NCBI RefSeq assembly: GCF_020162115.1
Contig: NZ_CP083911.1
Span: forward strand, 682,001-746,000
Reading direction: 5' to 3'
Length of the DNA: 64,000 nt
Source of the DNA: Tepidimonas taiwanensis
GTDB lineage: Bacteria; Pseudomonadota; Gammaproteobacteria; Burkholderiales; Burkholderiaceae_C
How positions within the stretch are numbered: position 1 is the stretch's first letter; each line of letters starts with the position of its first letter. The notes under the pieces were generated by a model. It did not search any database, was not told the DNA's origin, and worked only from the letters and a program-made list of their open reading frames with translations. Positions 8,459-17,486 of the stretch are shown one piece after another. The translations under genes and the position numbers were made by a program.

Positions 8459-9508
8459 ATGTATCCGACTATCCGGGACAGAAAGATTCGTATGGCCGTC
8501 GTAGGTTGCGGCCGCATTTCCAAAAACCATTTCGGCTCCATCGAAAGACATGCCGGCGAAATCGAGCTGGCCGCGGTCTGCGACATCGATCCGGCTACCC
8601 TCGAACAACACAAGGAGCGTTATCGCGTGCCGGGCTACGCCAGGCTCGAAGATATGCTCAATAACGAGCGCCTCGATCTCGTCGCCCTATGCACGCCAAG
8701 CGGGCTGCATGCCGAGCAGGCCATCGTGGCGGCACGCCACGGCGTGCATGTGATGACCGAAAAACCGATGGCCACGCGCTGGCAGGATGGCGTGCGCATG
8801 GTTAAGGCTTGCGACGAGGCGGGCGTGCGCCTGTTCGTCGTCAAGCAGAATCGCCGCAATACCACGCTGCAGCTGCTAAAGCGGGCGGTGCAGGAAAAGC
8901 GCTTCGGCCGGATACATCTCGTGCACATCAACGTATTTTGGACGCGCCCCCAGTCTTACTACGATCAGGCCAAGTGGCGCGGCACCTGGGAGTTCGATGG
9001 CGGCGCTTTTATGAACCAGGCAAGCCACTACGTGGATCTGCTCGACTGGCTCATCGGCCCGGTCGAAAAGGTCCAGGCCATGGTCAGCACCACGCGCGAC
9101 ATCGAGGTAGAAGATACCGGCGTGCTAAACGTCAAATGGCGCAATGGCGCCCTCGGCTCCATGAGCGTCACCATGCTAACCTATCCGAAGAACCTGGAAG
9201 GCAGCATCACCATCCTGGGCGAGAAAGGTACCGTGCGCGTCGGTGGGGTGGCCGTCAACGAAATACAGATCTGGGATTTCGCCGAACCCAGGGACTACGA
9301 TGCCCAAATCCAGGCGGCGAGCTATGAAACCACCTCCGTCTACGGCTTCGGCCACCCTCTGTATTACAAGAACGTCATCGACGTGCTTCGCGGCGAGGCT
9401 GAACCGGAAACAGACGGACGGGAGGGTCTAAAGTCGCTGGAGGTGCTCATAGCGGCTTATCTTTCCGCGAGAGATGGCACGATGGTATCCCTGCCTCTCG
9501 AATACTGA
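8459..9508 (+). CDS. wbpB: UDP-GlcNAcA 3-dehydrogenase (WbpB family)
   Basis: Oxidises C3 of UDP-GlcNAcA to the 3-keto sugar, the substrate of the WbpE aminotransferase. It is a 349-residue Gfo/Idh/MocA-type oxidoreductase. The NAD site VVGCGRISKNHF is near the N-terminus, EKPMA carries the conserved Lys-Pro, and the catalytic segment is GGAFMNQASHYVDLLDWL. I start at the ATG at 8459, since an in-frame TTG at 8447 is weaker and overlaps nothing useful. In Pseudomonas, WbpB and WbpE recycle NAD+ and 2-oxoglutarate together. The same partners follow here. Confidence 0.9.
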   Translation: MYPTIRDRKIRMAVVGCGRISKNHFGSIERHAGEIELAAVCDIDPATLEQHKERYRVPGYARLEDMLNNERLDLVALCTPSGLHAEQAIVAARHGVHVMTEKPMATRWQDGVRMVKACDEAGVRLFVVKQNRRNTTLQLLKRAVQEKRFGRIHLVHINVFWTRPQSYYDQAKWRGTWEFDGGAFMNQASHYVDLLDWLIGPVEKVQAMVSTTRDIEVEDTGVLNVKWRNGALGSMSVTMLTYPKNLEGSITILGEKGTVRVGGVAVNEIQIWDFAEPRDYDAQIQAASYETTSVYGFGHPLYYKNVIDVLRGEAEPETDGREGLKSLEVLIAAYLSARDGTMVSLPLEY

Positions 9509-9528
9509 AGCGGTTGGCAAAGAACACC

Positions 9529-10098
9529 ATGGCTGGCATTTACATTCATCCAACCGCCATCGTCGATGAGGGCGCCCAGATCGGCGAAGACAGTCGCATC
9601 TGGCACTGGGTACATATCTGCGCGGGTGCCCGTATTGGCGCGCGCTGCTCATTCGGCCAGAACGTCTTTGTCGGCAACGACGTGGTGATCGGCAACAACG
9701 TCAGGGTGCAGAACAACGTTTCCATCTACGACGCTGTCACGCTGGAGGACGACGTCTTTTGCGGGCCGAGCATGGTGTTCACCAATGTCAATAACCCCCG
9801 TTCGGCGGTGAGCCGCAAGAAAGAATACCGCCGCACCCACGTTCGGCGCGGCGCTTCCATCGGCGCTAACGCCACCATCGTTTGCGGCCATGAGATCGGC
9901 GAATACGCGTTCGTTGGCGCCGGCGCGGTGGTCACAAAAGACGTGCCGGCCTACGCGTTGGTGGTCGGCACGCCGGCCCGCCGCATCGGCTGGATGTGCC
10001 GCTGCGGCGTGCGCCTCAGCGACGCGTTGGGCGAGGTGACGTGCCCTGAGTGCGGCGCCCGCTACCAAGTGAGCGATACCTCCTGCGAGCCGAAATGA
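9529..10098 (+). CDS. wbpD: UDP-2-acetamido-3-amino-glucuronate N-acetyltransferase (WbpD)
   Basis: Acetylates the 3-amino group to give UDP-GlcNAc(3NAc)A. This left-handed beta-helix hexapeptide transferase has many I-G-x-x repeats from residue 8 to about 140 (for example IGEDSRI, IGNNVRV, IGANATI). The C-terminal CRCG and CPECG pairs form a zinc-ribbon-like tail usual in this family. The start ATG is at 9529, and the stop overlaps wbpE by 4 bases. It should act as a trimer in the cytoplasm. Confidence 0.9.
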   Translation: MAGIYIHPTAIVDEGAQIGEDSRIWHWVHICAGARIGARCSFGQNVFVGNDVVIGNNVRVQNNVSIYDAVTLEDDVFCGPSMVFTNVNNPRSAVSRKKEYRRTHVRRGASIGANATIVCGHEIGEYAFVGAGAVVTKDVPAYALVVGTPARRIGWMCRCGVRLSDALGEVTCPECGARYQVSDTSCEPK

Positions 10099-11210
10099 CC
10101 CAGAAGATCGAATTTATAGACTTGAAGGCTCAGTACCGTGCCCTCAAGGATGCCATCGATGCGCGCATCCATAAGGTACTAAACCACGGCCAGTACATCA
10201 TGGGCCCCGAAGTGCGCGAGCTCGAGGAACGGCTCGAAGATTACACCGGGGCAAAGCACTGCATCACCGTTGCCTCCGGCACCGAGGCGCTGCTGATTTC
10301 GCTCATGGCGCTGGGTATCGGGCCGGGCGACGAAGTCATCACCACGCCCTTCACCTTCGTCGCCACGGCGGAAGTCATCGTCCTGCTCGGTGCCGTGCCG
10401 GTCTTCGTCGACATCGAACCCGACACTTGCAACATTGATGCCAGCAAGATCGAGGCTGCCATCACGCCGAAGACAAAGGCGATCATGCCGGTATCCCTCT
10501 ATGGCCAGCCGGCCGACATGGATGAGATCAACGCCATCGCCGAAAGATACGGCTTACCAGTCATCGAGGACGCGGCTCAGAGCTTCGGCGCTACCTACAA
10601 AGGCAAAAAGAGCTGCAACCTTTCCACCATCGGTTGCACCTCCTTCTTTCCGAGCAAGCCGCTCGGCTGCTACGGCGACGGCGGAGCCATCTTCACCACC
10701 GACGATGTCCTGGCGAAGGCCTGTCGGGAAATCCGCGTACATGGTCAGAAGCGGCGTTACTACCACACCCGCATCGGTGTCGGTGGCCGCATGGACACCT
10801 TGCAATGCGCTATCGTACTAGCCAAGCTCGAGCGTTTCGACTGGGAAATCGAGCAGAGAATGAAGCTCGGCGCACGTTACAACCAGTTGCTCGATAAACA
10901 CGGATATCAACGTGTCAAACAGCGCAACGACCGCACCAGCGTCTTTGCCCAATACACAGTTTTCGTCGAAAACCGTGACGCAATCGCCAAGCAACTTAAC
11001 GAACAGGGAATTCCGACTGCTGTGCATTACCCGGTCCCACTGAATCGGCAGCCCGCCTATAAAGACATATGTCACGGTACTGTCACTGCTGTGGCCGAGC
11101 GTGTTGCCAAGCAGGTTATGAGCTTACCGATGGGGCCAGACCTCGCGGAATCTGATCAGCAGCGGATCGTAGCCGCGCTGTCTGAGGCAGTCAAAATTGG
11201 CGGTTTCTGA
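10095..11210 (+). CDS. wbpE: UDP-2-acetamido-3-keto-glucuronate aminotransferase (WbpE)
   Basis: A PLP enzyme of the DegT/DnrJ/EryC1/StrS fold that transfers an amino group from glutamate to C3 of the keto sugar made by WbpB. In its 371 residues, the segments EDAAQSFGATYKG (Asp and Gln near the cofactor) and FFPSKPLGCYGDGG (the PLP lysine in SKPLG) are intact. The ATG at 10095 overlaps the wbpD stop by 4 bases. An earlier in-frame start would run 45 bases into wbpD. Confidence 0.92.
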   Translation: MTQKIEFIDLKAQYRALKDAIDARIHKVLNHGQYIMGPEVRELEERLEDYTGAKHCITVASGTEALLISLMALGIGPGDEVITTPFTFVATAEVIVLLGAVPVFVDIEPDTCNIDASKIEAAITPKTKAIMPVSLYGQPADMDEINAIAERYGLPVIEDAAQSFGATYKGKKSCNLSTIGCTSFFPSKPLGCYGDGGAIFTTDDVLAKACREIRVHGQKRRYYHTRIGVGGRMDTLQCAIVLAKLERFDWEIEQRMKLGARYNQLLDKHGYQRVKQRNDRTSVFAQYTVFVENRDAIAKQLNEQGIPTAVHYPVPLNRQPAYKDICHGTVTAVAERVAKQVMSLPMGPDLAESDQQRIVAALSEAVKIGGF

Positions 11211-11214
11211 TGCC

Positions 11215-12297
11215 ATGAAGATTGTCACTGTCATCGGTGCGCGACCGCAGTTCATCAAGGCGGCGGCGGTTTCGCGGGTCATCCGCGATCGTTACGCTGG
11301 TCAGATCGAGGAAATCCTCGTTCATACAGGACAGCACTACGACGAAAACATGTCGCAGGTCTTTTTCGATGAGCTGGACATCCCCAGACCCCGCTACAAC
11401 CTCGAAATCTCTGGCGGCAATCACGGCGCCATGACGGGCCGCATGCTGGAAGCCGTGGAAAACGTCCTCCTGCAGGAAAGGCCCGACTGGGTGCTTGTCT
11501 ATGGAGACACCAATTCGACCCTGGCTGGCGCACTCGCCGCCGCCAAGCTTCACATGCCTGTCGCGCATGTCGAAGCGGGCTTGCGTTCGTTCAACATGCG
11601 CATGCCTGAAGAAATCAACCGCATCCTCGCCGACCGGGTTTCGTCCATGCTTTTCTGCCCGACGGAAACGGCCGTCGCCAATCTGCGGGCAGAGGGCATC
11701 ACGAACGGCGTCCACAACATCGGCGATGTGATGTACGACATCGCACTGTTTTATCGCGACCAGGCCAGACGGCAGAGCAAATGCCTGCAGAAACTCGGTC
11801 TGGCGGAGGGTGGATTTGTTTTGGCGACCTGCCATCGTGCGGAAAACACCGACAACCTGGAGAGGCTAAAAGGCATTGTTACCGCCTTGGGCCGTATTGC
11901 CGCAAGACTGCCCGTCGTGCTGCCGCTTCATCCCCGTACGCGCAAGCTTCTGATCGACCATGACCTGTACGGGATGCTGGGCAGCGTCAAGGTCACGGAA
12001 CCGCTTCCGTTCCTCGACATGGTTGCGCTCGAGCAGGCCGCCAACGTGATCCTCACCGACTCGGGCGGCGTGCAGAAAGAAGCCTTTTTCTACGGGGTGC
12101 CGTGCATCACGATGCGCGATGAAACGGAGTGGGTCGAGACGGTCGGCACGGGAGCGAACCGCTTGGTCGGCGCCTCGGCTTCCGCCATCCTGGCCGCATT
12201 CGATGATGCGATGAACAAGACGCGCACCGCGATTCATGACAAGCCGTATGGCGATGGCGATGCGGCGGGAAAGATCGTGGCGCTACTGGTGCAGTGA
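11215..12297 (+). CDS. wbpI: UDP-GlcNAc(3NAc)A 2-epimerase (WbpI)
   Basis: A non-hydrolysing UDP-sugar 2-epimerase of the WecB fold that inverts C2 to give UDP-2,3-diacetamido-2,3-dideoxy-mannuronate. In its 360 residues, GARPQFIKAAAV is at the N-terminus, then VHTGQHYDENM, VYGDTNSTLAGALAA, HVEAGLRS, and the nucleotide site LTDSGGVQKEA near the C-terminus. ATG at 11215 lies 4 bases after the wbpE stop. With wbpA, B, D and E it completes the known five-enzyme pathway. Confidence 0.92.
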   Translation: MKIVTVIGARPQFIKAAAVSRVIRDRYAGQIEEILVHTGQHYDENMSQVFFDELDIPRPRYNLEISGGNHGAMTGRMLEAVENVLLQERPDWVLVYGDTNSTLAGALAAAKLHMPVAHVEAGLRSFNMRMPEEINRILADRVSSMLFCPTETAVANLRAEGITNGVHNIGDVMYDIALFYRDQARRQSKCLQKLGLAEGGFVLATCHRAENTDNLERLKGIVTALGRIAARLPVVLPLHPRTRKLLIDHDLYGMLGSVKVTEPLPFLDMVALEQAANVILTDSGGVQKEAFFYGVPCITMRDETEWVETVGTGANRLVGASASAILAAFDDAMNKTRTAIHDKPYGDGDAAGKIVALLVQ

Positions 12298-12327
12298 CGG
12301 AATGATCATGGAAACAAGGAGACAAGA

Positions 12328-13326
12328 ATGGAAATCAAAGGCAAGAAGCTGGTTCTCATCGGCGGTGCCGGCCTGATTGGCTCGCACACAGCGGACCTCC
12401 TGCTCAAGGAAGACGTCAGGGAAATCCTCATATACGACAACTTCGTCCGCGGCCGCATCGAGAACCTGGAAAACGCCCTCAAGGATCCCCGCGTGCGCAT
12501 TTTCGACATTGGCGGCGACATCATGCAGACAGACATTCTTGAGGCGGCCCTCGAAGGTGCCGACGGCGTCTTCCACTTTGCCGCCCTCTGGCTCCTGCAG
12601 TGCCATGACTTCCCGCGCAGCGCCTTCGACGTGAACATTCGCGGCACCTTCAACGTCATGGAGGCCTGCGTCAAGAAGGGTGTCAAGCGCCTGGTCTATT
12701 CCTCGTCTGCCTCCGTATACGGCGATGCCGTGCGCGAGCCGATGGACGAGGATCACCCCTTCAACAACAAGAATTTTTACGGCGCGACCAAAATCGCCGG
12801 CGAGGTCATGCTGCGTGCCTTCCACCACCGCTATGGCCTGAACTACGTCGGCCTGCGCTACATGAACGTCTACGGCCCGCGCCAGGACTACCATGGTGCC
12901 TACATTGCCGTCATAATGAAGATGCTCGACGCCATCGACAAGGGAGAAGGCCCCACCATCCTGGGCGATGGCAGCGAGGCCTTCGACTTCGTCGCCGTGG
13001 AGGACTGCGCCAAGGCCAATGTGTGCGCCATGAAGGCTGAGGTGACGGATCGCTGCTACAACGTCGGTACCGGCAAGCGCACCTCGCTCAAGGAACTGGC
13101 CGAGATGCTCCTCGAGATTACCGGTTGCCAGAAACCGATCAATTACGCACCGCGCAGTCAGGCTACCCTGGTGCGCAACCGCATCGGCTGCCCGAAACTC
13201 GCCAAACAGGACCTCGGCTTCGAGGCGACGATCGACCTCAGAGAGGGTTTGAAACGCCTCATCGAATGGCGCAAGAGCCACAAGGCCGAAGTCGAGGCGC
13301 GCCGTCGAGCTGTGGGGTTAGTCTGA
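12328..13326 (+). CDS. NAD-dependent epimerase/dehydratase (extended SDR)
   Basis: A 332-residue nucleotide-sugar SDR. The NAD motif GGAGLIGSHTADLL is at residues 11-24, SSSASVYGD carries the Ser, and NFYGATK carries the Tyr and Lys. The motif LRYMNVYGPRQD resembles UDP-glucuronate/UDP-GlcNAc 4-epimerases. Substrate is not evident; a 4-epimerase acting on an N-acetylated or uronic UDP sugar is the simplest reading. It has its own Shine-Dalgarno (AAGGAG) 30 bases after wbpI. Confidence 0.85.
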   Translation: MEIKGKKLVLIGGAGLIGSHTADLLLKEDVREILIYDNFVRGRIENLENALKDPRVRIFDIGGDIMQTDILEAALEGADGVFHFAALWLLQCHDFPRSAFDVNIRGTFNVMEACVKKGVKRLVYSSSASVYGDAVREPMDEDHPFNNKNFYGATKIAGEVMLRAFHHRYGLNYVGLRYMNVYGPRQDYHGAYIAVIMKMLDAIDKGEGPTILGDGSEAFDFVAVEDCAKANVCAMKAEVTDRCYNVGTGKRTSLKELAEMLLEITGCQKPINYAPRSQATLVRNRIGCPKLAKQDLGFEATIDLREGLKRLIEWRKSHKAEVEARRRAVGLV

Positions 13327-13393
13327 CAACTGTCTAAGGCAAACCAATGGTCATTGCAAAACCCATCCCCATTAGCGACAGGGCTGCCATGAA

Positions 13394-14545
13394 ATGAACG
13401 CACCCGTTATGCGCAACATTCCGATCGCCGTTCCCTGCATTGGCCAGGAGGAGGTCGAGGCCGTTCGCGAGGTGTTGATGAGCGGCTGGCTGACCCAGGG
13501 GCCAAGAGTCAAGGCATTCGAACGCGCTTTCGCGGTGCGGCACCGGGTAGAGCATGCCCTGGCCACCACATCCTGCACGACGGCCTTGCACCTTGCCTTG
13601 GCCTCTCTTGGCATTGGACCGGGCGACGAAGTGGTGGTACCGGCCTTTACATGGATTGCCACGGCCAATGTGGTCACACACCTGGGCGCCACGCCGGTAT
13701 TCGCGGATGTATGCCGCGACACCTACAATATCGATGCCGCGCAGCTGTCTGGGCTGATCACTCCGCGCACCAAGGCTGTGATCGTGGTGCACCTGTTTGG
13801 TTTGTGTGCCGACATGGAAGCGGTGCGCAAGGCTGTCCCTCCGGGCATACCGATTATCGAGGATGCCGCCTGTGCAGCCGGTGCCAGCTACCATGGCGTG
13901 CCCGCGGGCGCGCTTGGAACGATCGGTTGTTTCTCGTTCCATCCGCGCAAATCCATCACCTGTGGCGAAGGCGGCATGCTGACGACGAACGATGCCGCGA
14001 TTGCAGCAAGGGCGGAAATCCTCCGCAATCACGGGGCTTCCATTCCGGAGGAGGTTCGCCATGCCGGGCTGCGCCCCTGGGAAATGCCTGACTTCGACGT
14101 GGCGGGCTACAATTACCGTATGACCGACATGCAGGCCGCGGTCGGTTTGGTGCAGCTGGGCCGTCTGGATGGTTTCATTGCGGAGCGGCAAAAGCTTGCC
14201 GCGCTCTACGACAAACTTCTCGCACAGATCGAGTGGATTAGGCCACCCAAAGTGCCGACGGGCTACGGTCATGCCTGGCAGGCCTACGTGACGCTGATCG
14301 ACAAGGATAAATCTCCCCTCGATCAGAACAGTGTGCTGGCCAGGCTGGCGGAAAAAGGCATCGGCGGGCGCGCGGGCACGCATGCGGTTACCCGTCTTGG
14401 CGCCTACAGGGGGCGCTCGAATGCCATTCAAGGGGGTTTCCCCGTAGCCGACGAACTGGATGCCTGGACGATGGCGCTGCCTCTGCACAACAAAATGACC
14501 GAATCCGATGTCGAGTATGTCGTCGAAGTGCTCAAGGGGTTATGA
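13394..14545 (+). CDS. DegT/DnrJ/EryC1/StrS sugar aminotransferase
   Basis: A 383-residue PLP-dependent nucleotide-sugar aminotransferase, distinct from WbpE. The cofactor segment is EDAACAAGASYHG, and the Schiff-base lysine lies in SFHPRKSITCGEGGML. It should make an amino sugar from a keto intermediate; the neighbouring formyltransferase could then act on the new amine. No obvious 4,6-dehydratase partner is seen. The stop overlaps the next gene start by 4 bases, so the broken methyltransferase was once coupled to it. Confidence 0.9.
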   Translation: MNAPVMRNIPIAVPCIGQEEVEAVREVLMSGWLTQGPRVKAFERAFAVRHRVEHALATTSCTTALHLALASLGIGPGDEVVVPAFTWIATANVVTHLGATPVFADVCRDTYNIDAAQLSGLITPRTKAVIVVHLFGLCADMEAVRKAVPPGIPIIEDAACAAGASYHGVPAGALGTIGCFSFHPRKSITCGEGGMLTTNDAAIAARAEILRNHGASIPEEVRHAGLRPWEMPDFDVAGYNYRMTDMQAAVGLVQLGRLDGFIAERQKLAALYDKLLAQIEWIRPPKVPTGYGHAWQAYVTLIDKDKSPLDQNSVLARLAEKGIGGRAGTHAVTRLGAYRGRSNAIQGGFPVADELDAWTMALPLHNKMTESDVEYVVEVLKGL

Positions 14546-15555
14546 AGATGAACCGGAATCGGCTGAATGACCTCCTTGGATTGCCACCGCTTCGCGAGGG
14601 AGAAGTGGCGACTGTTAGAGGACGTGAGCTAGTGGTAAGGCGAGGTATTTTGCGCGACACGGCTCTTGTCGAGACCAATCAGGCCCAAACGCGAGATGCG
14701 TTTGCCTTTAAATGGGCTAAAACGGAAACCTATGGTTCGCCGGAGGTGGAGACAGCCACCATTGAGTGGGTAAGAAGCCGGTATGGAAATCTTTCCGATC
14801 CGGCATTTTGAAAGTCGTATGACGAGATGCCACTGGTACTGGATGCAGGATGCGGCGCGGGGTTGACGGCGAGACTGTTGATTGGCGAAGGGCTTCACCG
14901 TGTTCGATATATCGGCGCTGATATTTCGACTGCAGTGGATGTCGCGCCGGAGGCATTTCGTCAACGCGGACTTCCTGGATATTTTATACAGGCCGACTTG
15001 CTTAATTTTCCTTTTGCGGAGAACAGCTTCGACTATATTTTGTCAGAAGGCGTTTTGCATCATACGCCATCGACTCGGGCGGCAATTCATGCACTTGCGC
15101 GGCTCCTGAAAACAGGAGGTGTGTTGGCTTTTTATGTCTATAAGCGCAAGTCGCCAATCCGGGAATTCGCCGACGACTTCATTCGAGAACACCTACGGTC
15201 GATGTCTCCCGAGGAGGCTTGGTAAGCGCTGATGCCGTTGACTAAGTTGGGAATTGCGCTCAGCAAACTGGATGTCGTCGTCGATGTGCCTGAAGATGTG
15301 CAGCTGCTCGGAATTCCCAAGGGCCCCATCAATTTGCAGCGATTGATCTATTGGCATGTGTGCAAGATGTACTATCGACCGGAGTACAGTCTTGATGAGA
15401 TGAGCCACGTGAACTTTGACTGGTTTGCCCCTGCCTACTGCCATCGTCAAAGCCCGGAGGAAGTGCGCAAATGGTGTGAGGAGGTCGGACTCGATGTCCG
15501 ATCCATGAAGGTCGAAGAGGCCGGAATAACTACTGAGGCTGTGCGCACTGTCTGA
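14542..15555 (+). pseudogene. Class I SAM-dependent methyltransferase gene with two in-frame stop codons
   Basis: One frame of 338 codons encodes a recognisable methyltransferase, interrupted by TGA at 14809-14811 and TAA at 15223-15225. The parts stay in the same frame, so both are substitutions and not indels. Residues after the first stop read KSYDEMP then LVLDAGCGAGLTARLL, the SAM motif I; ILSEGVLHHT is motif post-I/II. After the second stop come ALMPLTKLGIALSKL and a C-terminal domain. Upstream it overlaps the aminotransferase stop (ATGA). A sugar or glycan methyltransferase is likely. It is non-functional unless the stops are sequencing errors or are read through. Confidence 0.85.
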
Positions 15556-15608
15556 GCGGCAGGGCAGGGGATGAGCAATGTGTAGCATAGGGGGAGAAAA
15601 CTAACTTC

Positions 15609-17486
15609 ATGTGCGGTATTGTCGGCCTAATTAACCTCAACGGGGCCCCCGTCTCCCCGGCCATCCTGCAAAGGATGACGGATGCCATCTCGCATCGGGG
15701 CCCGGACGGTGAAGGGTACTGGATCGAGGGCAATGTCGGGCTTGGTCACCGCCGCCTGGCGATTCTCGACCTGTCGCCTGCCGGCCATCAGCCGATGATC
15801 AGTTCGGACCATCGTTACGTCCTCAGTTACAACGGCGAGGTTTATAACTACCGCGAGTTGCGCGCCGAACTTGAGGCTGCGGGATACTGGTTTCGTTCGA
15901 AGACGGATACCGAGGTCGTGCTGCATGCCCTTGCCCACTGGGGCAGCGATGCTCTGCTACGCTTGAATGGCATGTTTGCACTGGCCCTGTTCGATCGGAA
16001 GGAGCGGCAGTTTCTGCTTGCCCGCGACCGCTACGGCATTAAGCCGTTGTATTACGCGTTCCAGGGCAACGTATTAGCCTTCGGCTCGGAACAAAAGGCG
16101 ATTACTGCTTTGCCGAACTTTCGCCGCAAGCTCGATAAGGCGGCGTTGCTGGAGTATTTGACGTTCCAGAATATTTTCACAGACCGTACGCTGCTGGAGG
16201 ATGTGAAGCTCCTGCCGGCCGGTCATTTCGCACGAATCGATCTGGACCAGACTGGCGCGCGCCTAGAACTCACCCGTTACTGGGATTACCGTTTCCGAGA
16301 GCCGGATCGAATCCGGGACAAGCGGGAGTATGCGGAAGAACTCGAACGCCTGTTTTTCCAGGCTGTCAATCGGCAACTGGTCAGTGACGTGGAACTCGGC
16401 GCCTATCTCAGCGGTGGAATGGACAGTGGTTCCATCACAGCGGTGGCGGCGCAATCCCTGCCGAACCTCAAGACGTTCACCTGCGGCTTCGATCTTAGCT
16501 CGGCTTCCGGTATCGAGCTCGGCTTCGATGAGCGTGCAAAGGCCGAGGCGATGTCCGCGCGTTTCAAGACCGAACACTATGAGATGGTGCTGAAGGCCGG
16601 CGACATGGAGCGCTGTTTACCTGCCTTGGTGCGGCACCTTGAGGAGCCGCGCGTCGGCCAGAGCTACCCCAACTACTATGCGGCCAAACTGGCCAGTCGC
16701 TTCGTCAAGGTGGTTTTGTCCGGTGCGGGCGGCGATGAACTGTTCGGGGGATATCCATGGCGTTACTACCGCGCCATGGCGAGCCAGAATTTCGAGCACT
16801 ACATCGACCAATACTACAAATTCTGGCAGCGGCTGATCCCGAACAGCGCGTTGTCGAAGGTGTTCGCCCCCATCTGGAACGACGTTAAGAATGTGTGGAC
16901 CCGCGATATCTTTCGGGATGTTTTCCTCACCCATGACAACGAACTCTGCCGCCCGGAAGATTACATCAACCACTCGCTGTATTTTGAGGCGAAGACTTTC
17001 CTGCATGGCCTTTTCGTGGTCGAGGACAAGCTCAGCATGGCCCACGGCCTGGAAACGCGGGTGCCTTTCATGGACAACGATCTCGTTGAATTCGCGATGG
17101 GCTGTCCGGTGGCACTCAAGCTCAACAATATCGACAACGTGCTGCGCATCAATGAAAACGAGCCGGGCAGCAAGACCGAGCTGTATTATCAGAAAACCAA
17201 CGACGGCAAACAGTTGCTGCGGAAGGTGATGTCGAACCTCATCCCGGATGAAATCACCCGAGCCGTGAAGCAGGGCTTTTCCTCACCGGACGCCAGCTGG
17301 TTTCGGGGGGAGAGCATCGATTTCGTGCGGCGTACGCTCCTGCAAGGCAGGCCGCGCATCTACGAGGTGCTCGATCGTGCGGCGGTCGCCGAACTGATCG
17401 AAGAACACCTGCGCGGCAAGCAAAACCGGCGACTGTTGATCTGGTCGCTGCTAAACATCGAGGCTTGGATGGGGAGTCACCTGTGA
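15609..17486 (+). CDS. Asparagine synthase-like glutamine amidotransferase, copy 1
   Basis: A 625-residue AsnB-family enzyme. The N-terminal glutaminase domain starts with the nucleophile Cys2 (MCGIVGL) and has SHRGPDGEG and YNGEVYNYREL. The synthetase domain has the ATP pyrophosphatase loop YLSGGMDSGSI around residue 265 and GAGGDELFGGYP. In polysaccharide loci such proteins (WbpS-like) are thought to amidate uronic acids using glutamine and ATP; that is inference here. The stop overlaps the formyltransferase GTG by 4 bases. Asparagine synthesis itself is less likely, since three copies lie in one glycan cluster. Confidence 0.88.
   Translation: MCGIVGLINLNGAPVSPAILQRMTDAISHRGPDGEGYWIEGNVGLGHRRLAILDLSPAGHQPMISSDHRYVLSYNGEVYNYRELRAELEAAGYWFRSKTDTEVVLHALAHWGSDALLRLNGMFALALFDRKERQFLLARDRYGIKPLYYAFQGNVLAFGSEQKAITALPNFRRKLDKAALLEYLTFQNIFTDRTLLEDVKLLPAGHFARIDLDQTGARLELTRYWDYRFREPDRIRDKREYAEELERLFFQAVNRQLVSDVELGAYLSGGMDSGSITAVAAQSLPNLKTFTCGFDLSSASGIELGFDERAKAEAMSARFKTEHYEMVLKAGDMERCLPALVRHLEEPRVGQSYPNYYAAKLASRFVKVVLSGAGGDELFGGYPWRYYRAMASQNFEHYIDQYYKFWQRLIPNSALSKVFAPIWNDVKNVWTRDIFRDVFLTHDNELCRPEDYINHSLYFEAKTFLHGLFVVEDKLSMAHGLETRVPFMDNDLVEFAMGCPVALKLNNIDNVLRINENEPGSKTELYYQKTNDGKQLLRKVMSNLIPDEITRAVKQGFSSPDASWFRGESIDFVRRTLLQGRPRIYEVLDRAAVAELIEEHLRGKQNRRLLIWSLLNIEAWMGSHL

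Noticed and set aside
14809..15225. In-frame TGA as selenocysteine or programmed readthrough in the methyltransferase gene
   Set aside because: The same gene also has an in-frame TAA, no SECIS-like hairpin follows the TGA, and the family has no selenocysteine at this position.
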